Part shown: positions 54,677-63,775 of the stretch, in pieces
Numbering within the stretch: position 1 is the first letter of the stretch
Layout: each line of letters opens with the position of its first letter
NCBI RefSeq assembly: GCF_000720635.1
Contig: NZ_JOCF01000038.1
Coordinates: 8,953-72,952, forward strand
DNA: 64,000 nucleotides
Direction of reading: 5' to 3'
Origin: Streptomyces sp. NRRL WC-3742
GTDB lineage: Bacteria; Actinomycetota; Actinomycetes; Streptomycetales; Streptomycetaceae
Program-made: the position numbers and the translations under genes
Notes under the pieces: model-generated
The model's database searches: none
What the model was told of the DNA's origin: nothing
Seen by the model: the letters and a program-made list of their open reading frames with translations, nothing else

Positions 54677-55927
54677 CTATCGATCAGTTGGCGTCGCCGC
54701 GCGCAGGGCGGCGATCTTCGGCGCGCGACTCTTCGGGGAGTCCAGGCTGAAGCCGCGCGCGTCCCCGAGCTCCTCGCGGACGAACGCCTCGGTACGGGCG
54801 ACGGCGGCGCGCAGCGCCTCGTCCGGCGGGACGAAGGACTGGAGCACGATCTCGGACCGCTCGACGTCGTACTCCCACAGGCCCACGATCCGGCCTCGGT
54901 CGAGGACGAGGTGGGTCTGCGGGTCGGCCTCGCCGCCCAAGGCGCGCCCGGCCCGTCCCGCGGGCAGGGGGCGGGCGGCGTCGGCCGGGTCGAGGAGCCG
55001 GGGCAGGTCGCGGTGGAGCAGGTGGATGCCGTCGATGCCGGCCAGCAGGGTGTAGTGGGGGTCGGCCGGGGGCTCGAACTCCAGGAACTCCTTGGTGAGT
55101 TCGGGGGTGATCAGTAGCTCGGAGCCCTCCGCGACGGGAGCGGCGCCCGCCTCGGCGGCGGCCCGGCGGGCGGTGGCAGCGCCGAAGCCGGAGAACCAGC
55201 GGAAGTGCCGCAGGGTGGCGGGGCCCGCCCAGGCGAAGTAGCGGCGGGCGAGGTCGGCGGCGTCCCCGCGGACGGGCTGGTCCCAGGAGACGTAGCCGTA
55301 ACGCTGCTGGTCCAGACGGCCGTTGACGGGCACTCGGCGGATCCGGCCGCGCGACTGCATCAGCCCGAGGGCGAGCGGCAGGGTGGTCGACACCCCGCGT
55401 TTGCGGCCCGCCTCGCCGAGTGAGCGGACGGCGTCGCCGACGGCCTCCCGGATGGTGGTGGGGTCCACGGGTTCCGAGGGGTCGAGGACGCGTTCGATGG
55501 CCAGGCAGAGCTTCTCGACCTCGTCCCTGGCGACGCCCAAGTGGCGCTCGGCGGCCGCCACTTCGGACTCCGGCGCGGCCGCCCCGGCCGCCAGGCCGAG
55601 CGCGAAGTCGGCCGCCGGCAGCACATAGGTGCAGCCCCGGGCGGAGGGCAGTTCGTGCACCTGCAGCTCCGCCACCGCCGCGTCCACCTCCGCCCGGTGC
55701 AGCCCGGCCCGGGCGAACAGGCCCAGGTACGGCGCCGCGCCGCCCACCGAGCGGGCCCAGCCGGTGGCGGCCAGCACCTCGGCGGCGGAGGCGCCGGTGC
55801 GCGGGCGGTCCAGCCACTGCCGGTGGGACCACCAGGCGCGCAGCCGGGCCGTGTCGAGGCCGGGGTCGACGTCGGCGTCGAGGGAGGCGTCGAGGGCGGG
55901 CGGGGTGTCGGAGGGATCGTGCTGCAT
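54677..55927 (-). CDS. Winged-helix AlkZ-like DNA-binding protein
   Basis: 416-aa protein of the HTH_42/AlkZ superfamily (three tandem winged helices). LDTARLRAWWSHRQWLDRP, RFSGFG-like and FEPPADPHYTLLAGIDGI-type blocks match the family; the member AlkZ unhooks DNA cross-links and guards azinomycin producers. The catalytic Q-x-Q motif is not clear here, so glycosylase activity is uncertain. ATG 55927. Confidence 0.82.
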   Translation of the reverse strand: MQHDPSDTPPALDASLDADVDPGLDTARLRAWWSHRQWLDRPRTGASAAEVLAATGWARSVGGAAPYLGLFARAGLHRAEVDAAVAELQVHELPSARGCTYVLPAADFALGLAAGAAAPESEVAAAERHLGVARDEVEKLCLAIERVLDPSEPVDPTTIREAVGDAVRSLGEAGRKRGVSTTLPLALGLMQSRGRIRRVPVNGRLDQQRYGYVSWDQPVRGDAADLARRYFAWAGPATLRHFRWFSGFGAATARRAAAEAGAAPVAEGSELLITPELTKEFLEFEPPADPHYTLLAGIDGIHLLHRDLPRLLDPADAARPLPAGRAGRALGGEADPQTHLVLDRGRIVGLWEYDVERSEIVLQSFVPPDEALRAAVARTEAFVREELGDARGFSLDSPKSRAPKIAALRAATPTDR

Positions 55928-56035
55928 GGGGCCAGTATCGGCGTCGGAGGGCGCCCGGGGCCGGAATTCGCTCGCCCGGGCGCGGTCCACCAGGAAGGAT
56001 GTCGTCAACTCCCGAGGCCGGAAGGAGCCCGCCCG

Positions 56036-56719
56036 ATGCCCACCACCCCCGGTACCGTCCTGCTCTCGGGCATCGTCGGCTCCACCGCGTACGGCTTCGC
56101 GCACGCGGGCTCCGACCTCGACCGGCTGGGCCTGTTCGCCGTCCCCACCGAGGAGTTGCACGGCCTGCACCGCCCGGCGGAGTCCCAGGTCACCACCGAG
56201 CCGGACCTCACCCTGCACGAGGCCGCCAAGTGGTGCCGGCTGGCGCTGAGCTGCAATCCGACGGCCTCCGAACTCGTCTGGCTGCCCGACGAGTTGTACG
56301 AGACCCGGACCCCGCTCGGCGAGGAACTGATCGCCCTCCGCTCGACCTTCCTCAGCGCCCCGGCCGTCCGCAAGGCGTATCTCGGCTACGCCGACCAGCA
56401 GTTCCGCAAGCTCCTCACCCGCGACACCGCCGACCCGACGGCCCGCCGCCGGGCCGCCAAGCACGCCCGCCACCTCGTCCGGCTCACCGAACAGGCCGTA
56501 CGGCTGCACGAGAGCGGCCTCAACCTGATCCGCCTGCCCGACCCGGAGCGCGTCCGCGAACTCGGCGAGCGCATCGCCGCCCGCCCCGCCACCGCCGAAC
56601 CCCTGCTCGCCGAGGCCGCCGAGCGCCTCTCCCGCCCAGGCGTCCTGCCCGACGCCCCCGACCCGCACCCCGCCGAAGCCTGGCTCCGCCGCGTCCGCGC
56701 CGCCCACTACGCGCCCTGA
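56036..56719 (+). CDS. Nucleotidyltransferase-superfamily protein
   Basis: 227-aa polymerase-beta-like nucleotidyltransferase: the G-S-x9-S-D-x-D motif appears as GSTAYGFAHAGSDLDRLGLF. GAAGGAG before ATG 56036. The remaining helical part (TLHEAAKWCRLALSCNPTASELVWLP) is shared with the uncharacterised YcgL-like group. Substrate unknown; may modify RNA or protein. Confidence 0.85.
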   Translation: MPTTPGTVLLSGIVGSTAYGFAHAGSDLDRLGLFAVPTEELHGLHRPAESQVTTEPDLTLHEAAKWCRLALSCNPTASELVWLPDELYETRTPLGEELIALRSTFLSAPAVRKAYLGYADQQFRKLLTRDTADPTARRRAAKHARHLVRLTEQAVRLHESGLNLIRLPDPERVRELGERIAARPATAEPLLAEAAERLSRPGVLPDAPDPHPAEAWLRRVRAAHYAP

Positions 56720-56817
56720 CCCCCGCCACGCCCGCTCAATCCACTGGCCAAGCCCCTCCCCCCACCGGGTAGGATCGCGGTGGTCCTTCCCACCGGCACG
56801 CCCGGCCGAAGGGCCGC

Positions 56818-56890
56818 GGGCCGCTAGCTCAATTGGCAGAGCTGCGGACTTTTAATCCGTAGGTTCAGGGTTCGAGCCCCTGGCGGCCCA
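56818..56890 (+). tRNA. tRNA-Lys (TTT)
   Basis: 73 nt; acceptor GGGCCGC / GCGGCCC, anticodon arm GCGGA-CTTTTAA-TCCGT (anticodon TTT), T arm CAGGG-TTCGAGC-CCCTG, discriminator A. Confidence 0.97.
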
Positions 56891-56896
56891 CTGCCC

Positions 56897-56934
56897 GGAC
56901 CCGGGTCGGAGCGCTTCCGGCCCGGGTCCTTTTT
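56897..56934 (+). terminator. Terminator of tRNA-Lys
   Basis: GGACCCGGG (56897-56905) pairs with CCCGGGTCC (56921-56929), followed by TTTTT. Confidence 0.92.
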
Positions 56935-56945
56935 CGTGCCCGCGG

Positions 56946-57236
56946 TCAGTCGTCCCGGCCGCCCGCGCTGCCCCGGCAGAGCCGGAGCACCGTGGCGGCG
57001 AGGTCCGTTCCGCCGTCGCCCAGCGCCTCGCGGTACCGGTTCCGGACGAATTCCTCGCGCCCGGGGTCGATCCGGTCGCCGCCCTCGCCCGTGCGCAGGC
57101 CCTGCACCTGGGCGGACAGCTCCCGTCGTCGGCGCAGCAGGTCGATCACCGTCGAGTCGACGGCGTCGATGCGGCCGCGCAGCCAGTCGATCTCGTCCCT
57201 GTTCCGGTTCGCTTCGGTGCCGCTGCCGGTGTTCAT
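56946..57236 (-). CDS. Chorismate mutase (AroQ class)
   Basis: 96-aa stand-alone AroQ-fold chorismate mutase: WLRGRIDAVDSTVIDLLRRRRELSAQVQ carries the conserved catalytic Arg/Lys positions of helix 1, and GREEFVRNRYREAL the second set. It makes prephenate. A second small reading frame upstream looks like part of prephenate dehydratase. The neighbouring P450 and exporter suggest specialised rather than primary aromatic metabolism. Confidence 0.85.
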   Translation of the reverse strand: MNTGSGTEANRNRDEIDWLRGRIDAVDSTVIDLLRRRRELSAQVQGLRTGEGGDRIDPGREEFVRNRYREALGDGGTDLAATVLRLCRGSAGGRDD

Positions 57237-57274
57237 GGGTTGTCCCTTCGCGCCGATCGGATGGTGGGGTGCGC

Positions 57275-57544
57275 TCACGGCCGCCGTACGGTCGCCGTGC
57301 CCGGCCGCGCCGGCGGCAGGAAGCGGGTGACGGTGTCCGGGTGCTCCTGGAGGGCGGTGGCGGCCGCGACCAGACCGTACCGCCGGGCGGTGAACTCGCG
57401 TGCCGGCGCCGCGTCGTGGCGTCCCTCGCGCACCGGCCGGGAGTGGGCCCGGGGCGTGCGGGGCGGCGGGATGCGCTCTCGACGGGAGAGGGACGGCGGG
57501 CCATCCTCGATCGTGCGTGTGTGGTCCGAACGTCCCCGTCCCAT
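57275..57544 (-). pseudogene. Small frame resembling the C-terminal part of prephenate dehydratase
   Basis: 89 codons. Only the last ~38 residues make sense: FTARRYGLVAAATALQEHP then DTVTRFLPPAR resembles the prephenate dehydratase block 'YGL...IQ..P.NVTRF', including the catalytic Thr-Arg-Phe. The first ~50 residues are not family-like. It ends 38 bp before the chorismate mutase start on the same strand. I read it as a remnant, or a very unusual mini-protein; an unrelated frame is possible. Confidence 0.4.
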
Positions 57545-57558
57545 GTGAAGGAGCCCTC

Positions 57559-58851
57559 GTGGAGCGTTCGTTGGAGAACCGTCCGGCCTCGCTGAACCGC
57601 CCCCTGGAGTGCCCGGTCAACCGCCCGACGCTCGTCCTCGACCCCACGGGGCGGGCCCGCGACGCCGAGAGCGCCGAGCTGATCGCGCGCGGGCCCGCCA
57701 CCCCGGCCGACATCCTCGGGGTGCAGGTGTGGGCGGTGTCCGACCCCGACCTCCTGGAGGACCTGCTCAAGGACCCCCGGATCTCCAAGGACGGCCTGCA
57801 CGACTGGCCCGACTTCGAGCCCGTGGTGGCCGGTTGGCCGCTCGCCCTGTGGGTGACGGCCCGCAACATGTTCACCGCCCAGGGCGACGAGCACCGCCGG
57901 CTGCGCCGCCTGGTCAGCGGGGCCTTCAGCTCCCGCCGCGTCGCCGCGCTCACCGAGCGCGTCGAGGAGCTGACGGCCACCCTGCTCGACCGCATCGCCG
58001 CCGCCGGCGAGGGCGGGGAACCGGTGGACCTGCGCGAACACCTCGCAGGCCCGCTGCCCATCCTCGTGATCGCCCAACTCCTCGGCCTGCCCGAGGAACT
58101 GCGCGACGGCTTCCGCCAGTACGTCGACGGCGTCTTCTCCACCGTCCTCACCCCGGAGGAGGCCGAGGCCAACGGGCTGGCCTTCTACGCGCTGATCGAC
58201 GCGCTGATCGCCTCCAAGCGGGAACAGCCCGGGGACGACATGACCTCCCTGCTGATCGCCGCCCGCGACACCGAGGGCGACGGCAGCGCCCTCACCGAGG
58301 ACGAACTGCGCGACACCGTGATGCTGGTCGTCTCCGCCGGTTACGAGACCACCATCAACCTGATCGGCAACACGATCTCCCTGCTGCTCGCCCACCCCGA
58401 GCAGCTCGACCTGGTGCGCGAGGGCAAGGCCGCCTGGGACGACGCGGTCGAGGAGTCGCTGCGTCTGGAGGCGCCGGTCGCCCACCTGCCGCTGCGCTAC
58501 GCCCTCGAGGACGTCGAACTGCCCGGCGGGGTCACGGTCCGCCGGGGCGAGGCGATCCTCGCCTCCTACGCCGCCGCCGGACGCCACCCCGCCCGGCACG
58601 GGGACGGCGCCACCGCCTTCGACGTCACCCGGACGGTCAAGGACCACCTCGCCTTCGGGCACGGCCCGCACTTCTGCCTCGGCGCCCAACTCGCCCGCCT
58701 GGAGGCGCGGACGGCGCTGAGCGCGCTGTTCGAGCGCTTCCCGCGGCTGGTGCTCGTCCCGGGCGTGGAGCTCGAACCCGTGGACTCCCTGATCTCCAAC
58801 GGGCCCCGCACCCTGCCCGTCCTCCTGGACGGCGCGGAGGCCACCGCGTAG
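57559..58851 (+). CDS. Cytochrome P450
   Basis: 430-aa class I P450 (CYP105/107-like size). I-helix oxygen motif AGYETT, ExxR motif EESLR, and heme loop FGHGPHFCLGAQLAR with the axial Cys. GAAGGAG at 57547-57553 supports GTG 57559. No ferredoxin gene next to it. Followed by its own 14-bp hairpin. Likely tailors a specialised metabolite; substrate unknown. Confidence 0.95.
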   Translation: MERSLENRPASLNRPLECPVNRPTLVLDPTGRARDAESAELIARGPATPADILGVQVWAVSDPDLLEDLLKDPRISKDGLHDWPDFEPVVAGWPLALWVTARNMFTAQGDEHRRLRRLVSGAFSSRRVAALTERVEELTATLLDRIAAAGEGGEPVDLREHLAGPLPILVIAQLLGLPEELRDGFRQYVDGVFSTVLTPEEAEANGLAFYALIDALIASKREQPGDDMTSLLIAARDTEGDGSALTEDELRDTVMLVVSAGYETTINLIGNTISLLLAHPEQLDLVREGKAAWDDAVEESLRLEAPVAHLPLRYALEDVELPGGVTVRRGEAILASYAAAGRHPARHGDGATAFDVTRTVKDHLAFGHGPHFCLGAQLARLEARTALSALFERFPRLVLVPGVELEPVDSLISNGPRTLPVLLDGAEATA

Positions 58852-58868
58852 GCACACGCGACGACGAG

Positions 58869-58908
58869 GGCGGGGCGGGAGGGGTTGACGGACACCTCCC
58901 GCCCCGCC
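58869..58908 (+). terminator. Terminator of the P450 gene
   Basis: Perfect 14-bp stem GGCGGGGCGGGAGG / CCTCCCGCCCCGCC (58869-58882 / 58895-58908), 12-nt loop. Confidence 0.85.
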
Positions 58909-58941
58909 GGCATGCGTACCCGGGGCCGAACGCGTACCGGA

Positions 58942-59010
58942 GCATTCGTGGAAATGCTCCACGAAATGCGTCAGTCGATACGTCATTCGATACGTCATTC
59001 GATACGTCAT
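58942..59010 (+). promoter_or_regulatory. Inverted repeat plus three 12-bp direct repeats before the ABC exporter
   Basis: GCATTCGTGGA (58942-58952) / TCCACGAAATGC (58958-58969, one bulge), followed by TCGATACGTCAT three times without spacing (58975-58986, 58987-58998, 58999-59010). The ribosome site (AGAAGGA) and ATG follow ~95 bp later. Looks like a regulator array for the exporter operon. Confidence 0.6.
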
Positions 59011-59106
59011 TCCATGCGTATTCCCGGGATTCGGGCGGATGGAATCTATCGCGCCCGGTCGGTGTGCTCAATACTCGGTCCGAAACCGAGAGAAGGAACA
59101 ATTCGC

Positions 59107-60222
59107 ATGGCTCTGGACGCACGGCAGCGGGCCGAATTCGTCGACGACCGGTCCACCACGACCACCACAGCCGGGGAGCACCCCGTCTCAGTCCGCGGTC
59201 TGCGGAAGAGCTACGGCGACCGGCACGCCGTCCAGGGCCTCGACCTGGACATCCACCGCGGGGAGGTGTTCGCCCTGCTCGGGCCCAACGGCGCGGGCAA
59301 GACCACCACCGTCGAGATCCTGGAGGGCGTGCGGCAGCGCACCGCCGGCGACGTCCGGGTGCTCGGCTGCGACCCCGGCCGCGACCGGCGCGACTGGCGG
59401 GCCCGGATCGGCGTGGTGCCGCAGACCACCGGCGCGTACGCGGACCTCACCGTGCGCGAGGTCGTCGAGCACTTCGCCGCCTTCTACCCCCGGCCGCTGC
59501 CCGTCGGCCAGGTCATCGACATGGTCGGCCTCGGCAAGCACGAGCGGAAGCAGAGCACCGAGCTCTCCGGCGGCCAGGCCCGCCGCCTCGACGTCGCCGT
59601 GGGCATCGTCGGCGACCCTGAGCTGATCTTCCTGGACGAGCCCACCACGGGCCTCGACCCGGTGGCCCGCCGCGAAGCCTGGGACCTCGTGCGCTGGTTC
59701 TCCCACCGCGGCCGCACCACCGTGCTGACCACCCACTACCTGGACGAGGCCGAGGCCCTCGCCCAGCGGGCGGCCGTCATCGTCGCCGGGCGGGTCGTCC
59801 GGTGCGGGCCCCTGGCCGAGTTCGGCGGACGCGACCGCACCCCGAGCACCGTCTCCTTCCGGCTCCCCGCCGGGTACGGCCCCGGCTCGCCGCCCCTGCC
59901 CGCGCTGCCCGCGCTGCCCGCCCTGCCGCCCGAGGCCGAGCCGGCGCCGGTCGGCGCGGACGGCGTGCTGCGGATCGCCACCCACGCGCCGACCGCCCTG
60001 CTCGCCGTCCTCGCCCCCTGGGCGCACGCCGCCGGGATCGGCGAGCTGTCCGAACTGCGGGTGCACCGGCCCACCTTGGAGGACGTCTACCTGGACCTGA
60101 TCCGGGATCACGCCGACGGCACCGACCGTGGCACCGACCCCGGCGCCGACGGCACCGGCCGCAGCACCGACCGCGGTACCGACACCAGCCAGACCATCAG
60201 CCGGAAGGCGGCCGACCGATGA
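59107..60222 (+). CDS. Drug-type ABC transporter ATP-binding protein (DrrA-like)
   Basis: 371-aa cytoplasmic ATPase: Walker A GPNGAGKTTT, signature LSGGQARRLDVA, Walker B ELIFLDEPTTGLD. C-terminal ~110 residues form the DrrA-type extension, with an LPALPALPALP run and a Thr/Asp-rich end. AGAAGGA before ATG 59107; ATGA overlap with the permease (60219-60222). Exports a small molecule, probably the product of the neighbouring genes. Confidence 0.92.
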   Translation: MALDARQRAEFVDDRSTTTTTAGEHPVSVRGLRKSYGDRHAVQGLDLDIHRGEVFALLGPNGAGKTTTVEILEGVRQRTAGDVRVLGCDPGRDRRDWRARIGVVPQTTGAYADLTVREVVEHFAAFYPRPLPVGQVIDMVGLGKHERKQSTELSGGQARRLDVAVGIVGDPELIFLDEPTTGLDPVARREAWDLVRWFSHRGRTTVLTTHYLDEAEALAQRAAVIVAGRVVRCGPLAEFGGRDRTPSTVSFRLPAGYGPGSPPLPALPALPALPPEAEPAPVGADGVLRIATHAPTALLAVLAPWAHAAGIGELSELRVHRPTLEDVYLDLIRDHADGTDRGTDPGADGTGRSTDRGTDTSQTISRKAADR

Positions 60223-61079
60223 CCACCACCCTCGAACCCCGAGCCCTCCCGACGGCCGCCGAGCTCCGCCGCCCCGCGTCCGCGCCCGGCGTGTGGCGCG
60301 CCTGCGCCGCCCGCTCCAAGGTCGAACTGCGGGCCTTCTTCCGCAACAAGCAGTCGCTCGTCTTCACCCTGATGTTCCCGGTGATCCTGCTGCTCGTCTT
60401 CGGCTCGATCTTCTCCGGCAAGGTCGCCGGCACCGACACCGACCTCAAGCAGGTCTTCATGGCCGGCATCGTCGCCGCGGGCGTCATGAGCACCGCCTTC
60501 TCCGGCCTGGCCATCAACATCGCCATCGAGCGGGACACCGGCACCGTGCGCCGGCTCGCCATGACGCCGATGCCCAAGTCGGCGTACTTCATCGGCAAGC
60601 TGGTGCGGGTCATCGTCACCACCGCACTCGAGGCGGTGCTGCTGATCGGCCTCGCCCTCGTCGCCTTCGGGCTGCCGCTGCCCGGCACCCCCGAGCGCTG
60701 GTCCACCCTCCTCTGGGACCTCGCGCTCGGCACCGTGGCCTGTGCGATGGCCGGCGCCGCGTACTCGGCGCTGATCCCCAACAGCCGGTCCGCGGCGGCG
60801 ATCGTCACCCCGGTGTTCATGGTGCTGCAGTTCATCTCCGGGGTGTTCTTCCCGTTCGGCCAACTGCCCGCCTGGATGCAGACGGTGGCCGCGTTCTTCC
60901 CGGTCAAGTGGATGGCCCAGGGTTTCCGCTCGGTGTTCCTGCCGGACTCCTTCACCGCCGTCGAACCCGCCGGGAACTGGGAGCTGGGGCACATCGCGCT
61001 GGTGCTGGCCGCCTGGTCCCTCGCCGGACTGGCGCTGACCGCGCTCACGTTCCGCTGGCGCGGGCACCGGGTGCGCTGA
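60219..61079 (+). CDS. ABC-2 type transporter permease (DrrB-like)
   Basis: 286-aa integral membrane protein with six hydrophobic segments of the ABC-2 type (FFRNKQSLVFTLMFPVILLLVF, AGIVAAGVMSTAFSGLAI, QFISGVFFPFGQLPAWMQ...). Partner of the preceding ATPase. Ends the two-gene exporter operon; the regulator gene follows after 68 bp. Confidence 0.92.
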   Translation: MTTTLEPRALPTAAELRRPASAPGVWRACAARSKVELRAFFRNKQSLVFTLMFPVILLLVFGSIFSGKVAGTDTDLKQVFMAGIVAAGVMSTAFSGLAINIAIERDTGTVRRLAMTPMPKSAYFIGKLVRVIVTTALEAVLLIGLALVAFGLPLPGTPERWSTLLWDLALGTVACAMAGAAYSALIPNSRSAAAIVTPVFMVLQFISGVFFPFGQLPAWMQTVAAFFPVKWMAQGFRSVFLPDSFTAVEPAGNWELGHIALVLAAWSLAGLALTALTFRWRGHRVR

Positions 61080-61147
61080 CACCCGTGGGAAGGGGTCCTG
61101 AGCAGGGGGTACGGTGGGCCGCGCGAGCCGACGAGGGGGTAACGGGG

Positions 61148-63742
61148 ATGCCGACCGGAACGCTGCTGCACCGTGAGCGCGAACTCGCCGAACTGGCCCG
61201 CACGCTCGCCGGAACCCAGGCGGGGCGGCCCGCCGTGGTGCTCGTCCGCGGCCCGCGGGGGATCGGCAGGAGCGCCCTGCTGGCCGCCGCGCTGGCCCGC
61301 GTCGACGGCGGGGCCGTGGTGCTGCGGGCGCGCTGCCACACCGCCGAACGGGAATTCCCGTACGGGGTGGTGCGGCAGCTCTTCGACCCCTTTCCGGGAA
61401 TGTGGCGCGGGGTCGAACGGAACGAATCCGGGGAATTCCCGGAACAGGTGCTCGACCACCTTTTCCGCGCCGCCCGATCCCTCACCTCCCGCACCCCCGT
61501 GGTGATCGCCGTCGACGACCTGCACCTGGCCGACGAGGAATCCCGCCAGTGGTTCTCCTACCTCGCCCGCCGCCTCGAGGGCCTGCCCGTCGCCCTCCTC
61601 GCCACCACCGCCGACGAGGCCGCCGACCCGCTCGCCGCCGAACTCGCCGGCCTCGGCCACGCCCGTACCGTCACCCCCGACCCGCTCTGCGACGGCTGCG
61701 TCGCCGAACTGCTCGCCGAGGAGTTCGACACGCCCGTCGACCAGGACCTGGCCGCCCTCTGCCACGACCTCACCCGGGGCAACCCGCTCGTCCTCGAAGA
61801 ACTCGCCGCCCGGCTCCGCGCCGCCCGCGTCCCCGTCGGCGCGCCCGACCTCGCCGCCGTCCACCGGATCGGCGCCGCCACCGTCGCCGACACCAGCCTC
61901 ACCTGGCTGCGCCACGCCCACCCCCGCGCCGCCGACCTCCTCACCGCCCTCGCCGTCCTCGGCCCCGGTGCCGACCTCGCCACCGCCGCGCTGCTCACCG
62001 GCCAGGGCGAACTCCACGCCGGCGAAGCCCACGAGGCGCTGCGCCGCACCGACCTCGTCGACCCCGGCCCGCCCGCCGCCTTCCGTCACGACACCATCCG
62101 CGCCGCCGTCCTCGCCCACACCGACCCGGCCACCCTCCTCGCCCTCCACGAACGGGCCGCCACTCTCCTCACCCGCCTCGGCGCCCCCGCCACCCGCACC
62201 GCCGAGCACCTCCTGTCCGCCGGCACCACCCACCCCGACCGGTCCGTCCCCGTCCTCCGCGCCGCCGCCCGCGAAGCCGCCACCGACGGGAACTGGGACG
62301 CCGCCGCCCGCTACCTCCACCGGGCCCTCGCCGACACCCTTCCTCCGGACCCCGCCCACCCCCTCACCGCGCACCTCGGCACCGTCGAACTCCACCGCGA
62401 CATCCCCGCCGCCATCCGCTGCGCCACCACCCTCACCACCATCACCGACCCGGCGCTGCGAGCCCTGCTCCTGGCACCGCTCGCGTCCCCGGTACTCGCC
62501 CTCGGCGGCGCGTCGGCGGCCTTCGCGGAGGCGGCCACGGCCCTGGCGGCGCCGACGGCACCCGCCGCCCCGCCTGTTGCCCCGCCCGCCGCCCTGCCCG
62601 AGGCCAGTGCCGACGACCCGACAGACCCGGCCCACCCGTCGGCCGACCTCCTGACGGGCGGGCCCGCAGTCACCGCCTCCTTCGCCGACATCGCTGCCGC
62701 CTCCTTCGCCGCCTCCGCTGCCGCCGGCCCCGGCCCGGTCGACGTTCTGCCGGTGCTCGCCGCCCACGCCGTGCTGGCCGGGCGCCGCGCGCCCCTGCGG
62801 CCCGCGCTCGCCGCAGTACGTACGGGCGCAGTACGTACGGGCGCAGTGCGTACGGGCACGGGGCGGGCCGGAGCCCCGGCGTTGTTCGGGGCGCTGGCCG
62901 CCTCGGCCGCCGCCGCAGGTTCCTCCCGTACGGCCGGCCGGTTCGCGCAGCGTTGCCTGGACGCGGTCTCGCCCGCCGAGGCCGGGGCCGAGGTGCTCGG
63001 TGCGGCCCTGGCCCTCGCCTGGACGGGGGCACCGGGGGAGGCGATCGACTGGGTCGGACGGGCCGTTCGCTCGGCCGAGCGCTGGAACCGTCGCAGCGAC
63101 CTCGCCCTCGCCCTGCTCATCCGCGCCGATCTCGCCCACCACCGGGCCCGCCCGCAGGACGCCCTGGCCGATGCCGAGCGGGCCGCCGAACTGGGTGCGG
63201 CCCTGAGCGCGCGGGAACTGACCTCGGCGGCGGGGACCTTGGCGCTCCGGTCGCGGCTGGCGTTGGGCCGTCCAGGAGGCCCGGCCATCGCCGAACTCCC
63301 GGCCGAGGCGCACCCGTTGCTGCGGGCGGTGGCGCTGGAGACGCGAGGGCTGCTCGCCGCCCACCACGGCGACCACCGGGAGGCGCTGCGCCTGTTCCGG
63401 TCCTGCGGCGCGCTGCTGGCTGCCTACGGCGTGACCAACCCCGCCTGCGTGCCCTGGCGTTCGCACGCGGCCCGGGCCAACCGCGCCCTCGGCGACCCTG
63501 CCGCCGCCCAGGCCCTGGAAGCCGCCCCGGCGCCCGCAGCCGGCCGTCCCCGGCGACAGGCCCGGCTCTCCCCGAGCGAACGCCGGGTCGTGGACCTGGT
63601 CCTTCAGGGGCTGAGCAACCTGGAGGTGGCCGAGCGGCTCTTCCTCAGCAAGCGCACGGTGGACACCCACCTCGGCCGGATCTACCGCCGGCTGGGCATC
63701 AAGGGCCGCCCCGAACTGGCGGAGGCCGTCAAGGGCTTGTGA
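61148..63742 (+). CDS. LAL-type LuxR transcriptional regulator
   Basis: 864-aa large ATP-binding LuxR regulator. N-terminal AAA-like domain with Walker A written GPRGIGRS (35-42): the usual Lys is Arg41. Walker B PVVIAVDDLHLAD. A long Ala-rich, TPR-like middle, then LuxR HTH at the very C-terminus (LSPSERRVVDLVLQGLSN ... DTHLGRIYRRL). LALs activate specialised-metabolite operons; here likely the exporter and P450. No good ribosome site; ATG 61148. Confidence 0.92.
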   Translation: MPTGTLLHRERELAELARTLAGTQAGRPAVVLVRGPRGIGRSALLAAALARVDGGAVVLRARCHTAEREFPYGVVRQLFDPFPGMWRGVERNESGEFPEQVLDHLFRAARSLTSRTPVVIAVDDLHLADEESRQWFSYLARRLEGLPVALLATTADEAADPLAAELAGLGHARTVTPDPLCDGCVAELLAEEFDTPVDQDLAALCHDLTRGNPLVLEELAARLRAARVPVGAPDLAAVHRIGAATVADTSLTWLRHAHPRAADLLTALAVLGPGADLATAALLTGQGELHAGEAHEALRRTDLVDPGPPAAFRHDTIRAAVLAHTDPATLLALHERAATLLTRLGAPATRTAEHLLSAGTTHPDRSVPVLRAAAREAATDGNWDAAARYLHRALADTLPPDPAHPLTAHLGTVELHRDIPAAIRCATTLTTITDPALRALLLAPLASPVLALGGASAAFAEAATALAAPTAPAAPPVAPPAALPEASADDPTDPAHPSADLLTGGPAVTASFADIAAASFAASAAAGPGPVDVLPVLAAHAVLAGRRAPLRPALAAVRTGAVRTGAVRTGTGRAGAPALFGALAASAAAAGSSRTAGRFAQRCLDAVSPAEAGAEVLGAALALAWTGAPGEAIDWVGRAVRSAERWNRRSDLALALLIRADLAHHRARPQDALADAERAAELGAALSARELTSAAGTLALRSRLALGRPGGPAIAELPAEAHPLLRAVALETRGLLAAHHGDHREALRLFRSCGALLAAYGVTNPACVPWRSHAARANRALGDPAAAQALEAAPAPAAGRPRRQARLSPSERRVVDLVLQGLSNLEVAERLFLSKRTVDTHLGRIYRRLGIKGRPELAEAVKGL
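62813..62857 (+). repeat. 15-bp coding repeat in the LAL gene
   Basis: GCAGTACGTACGGGC at 62813-62827 and 62828-62842, third copy 62843-62857 with one change, encoding A-V-R-T-G three times. Confidence 0.85.
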
Positions 63743-63775
63743 GCGGCGGCGGCGCGCGGCCCGGGGCCGCCCGCC

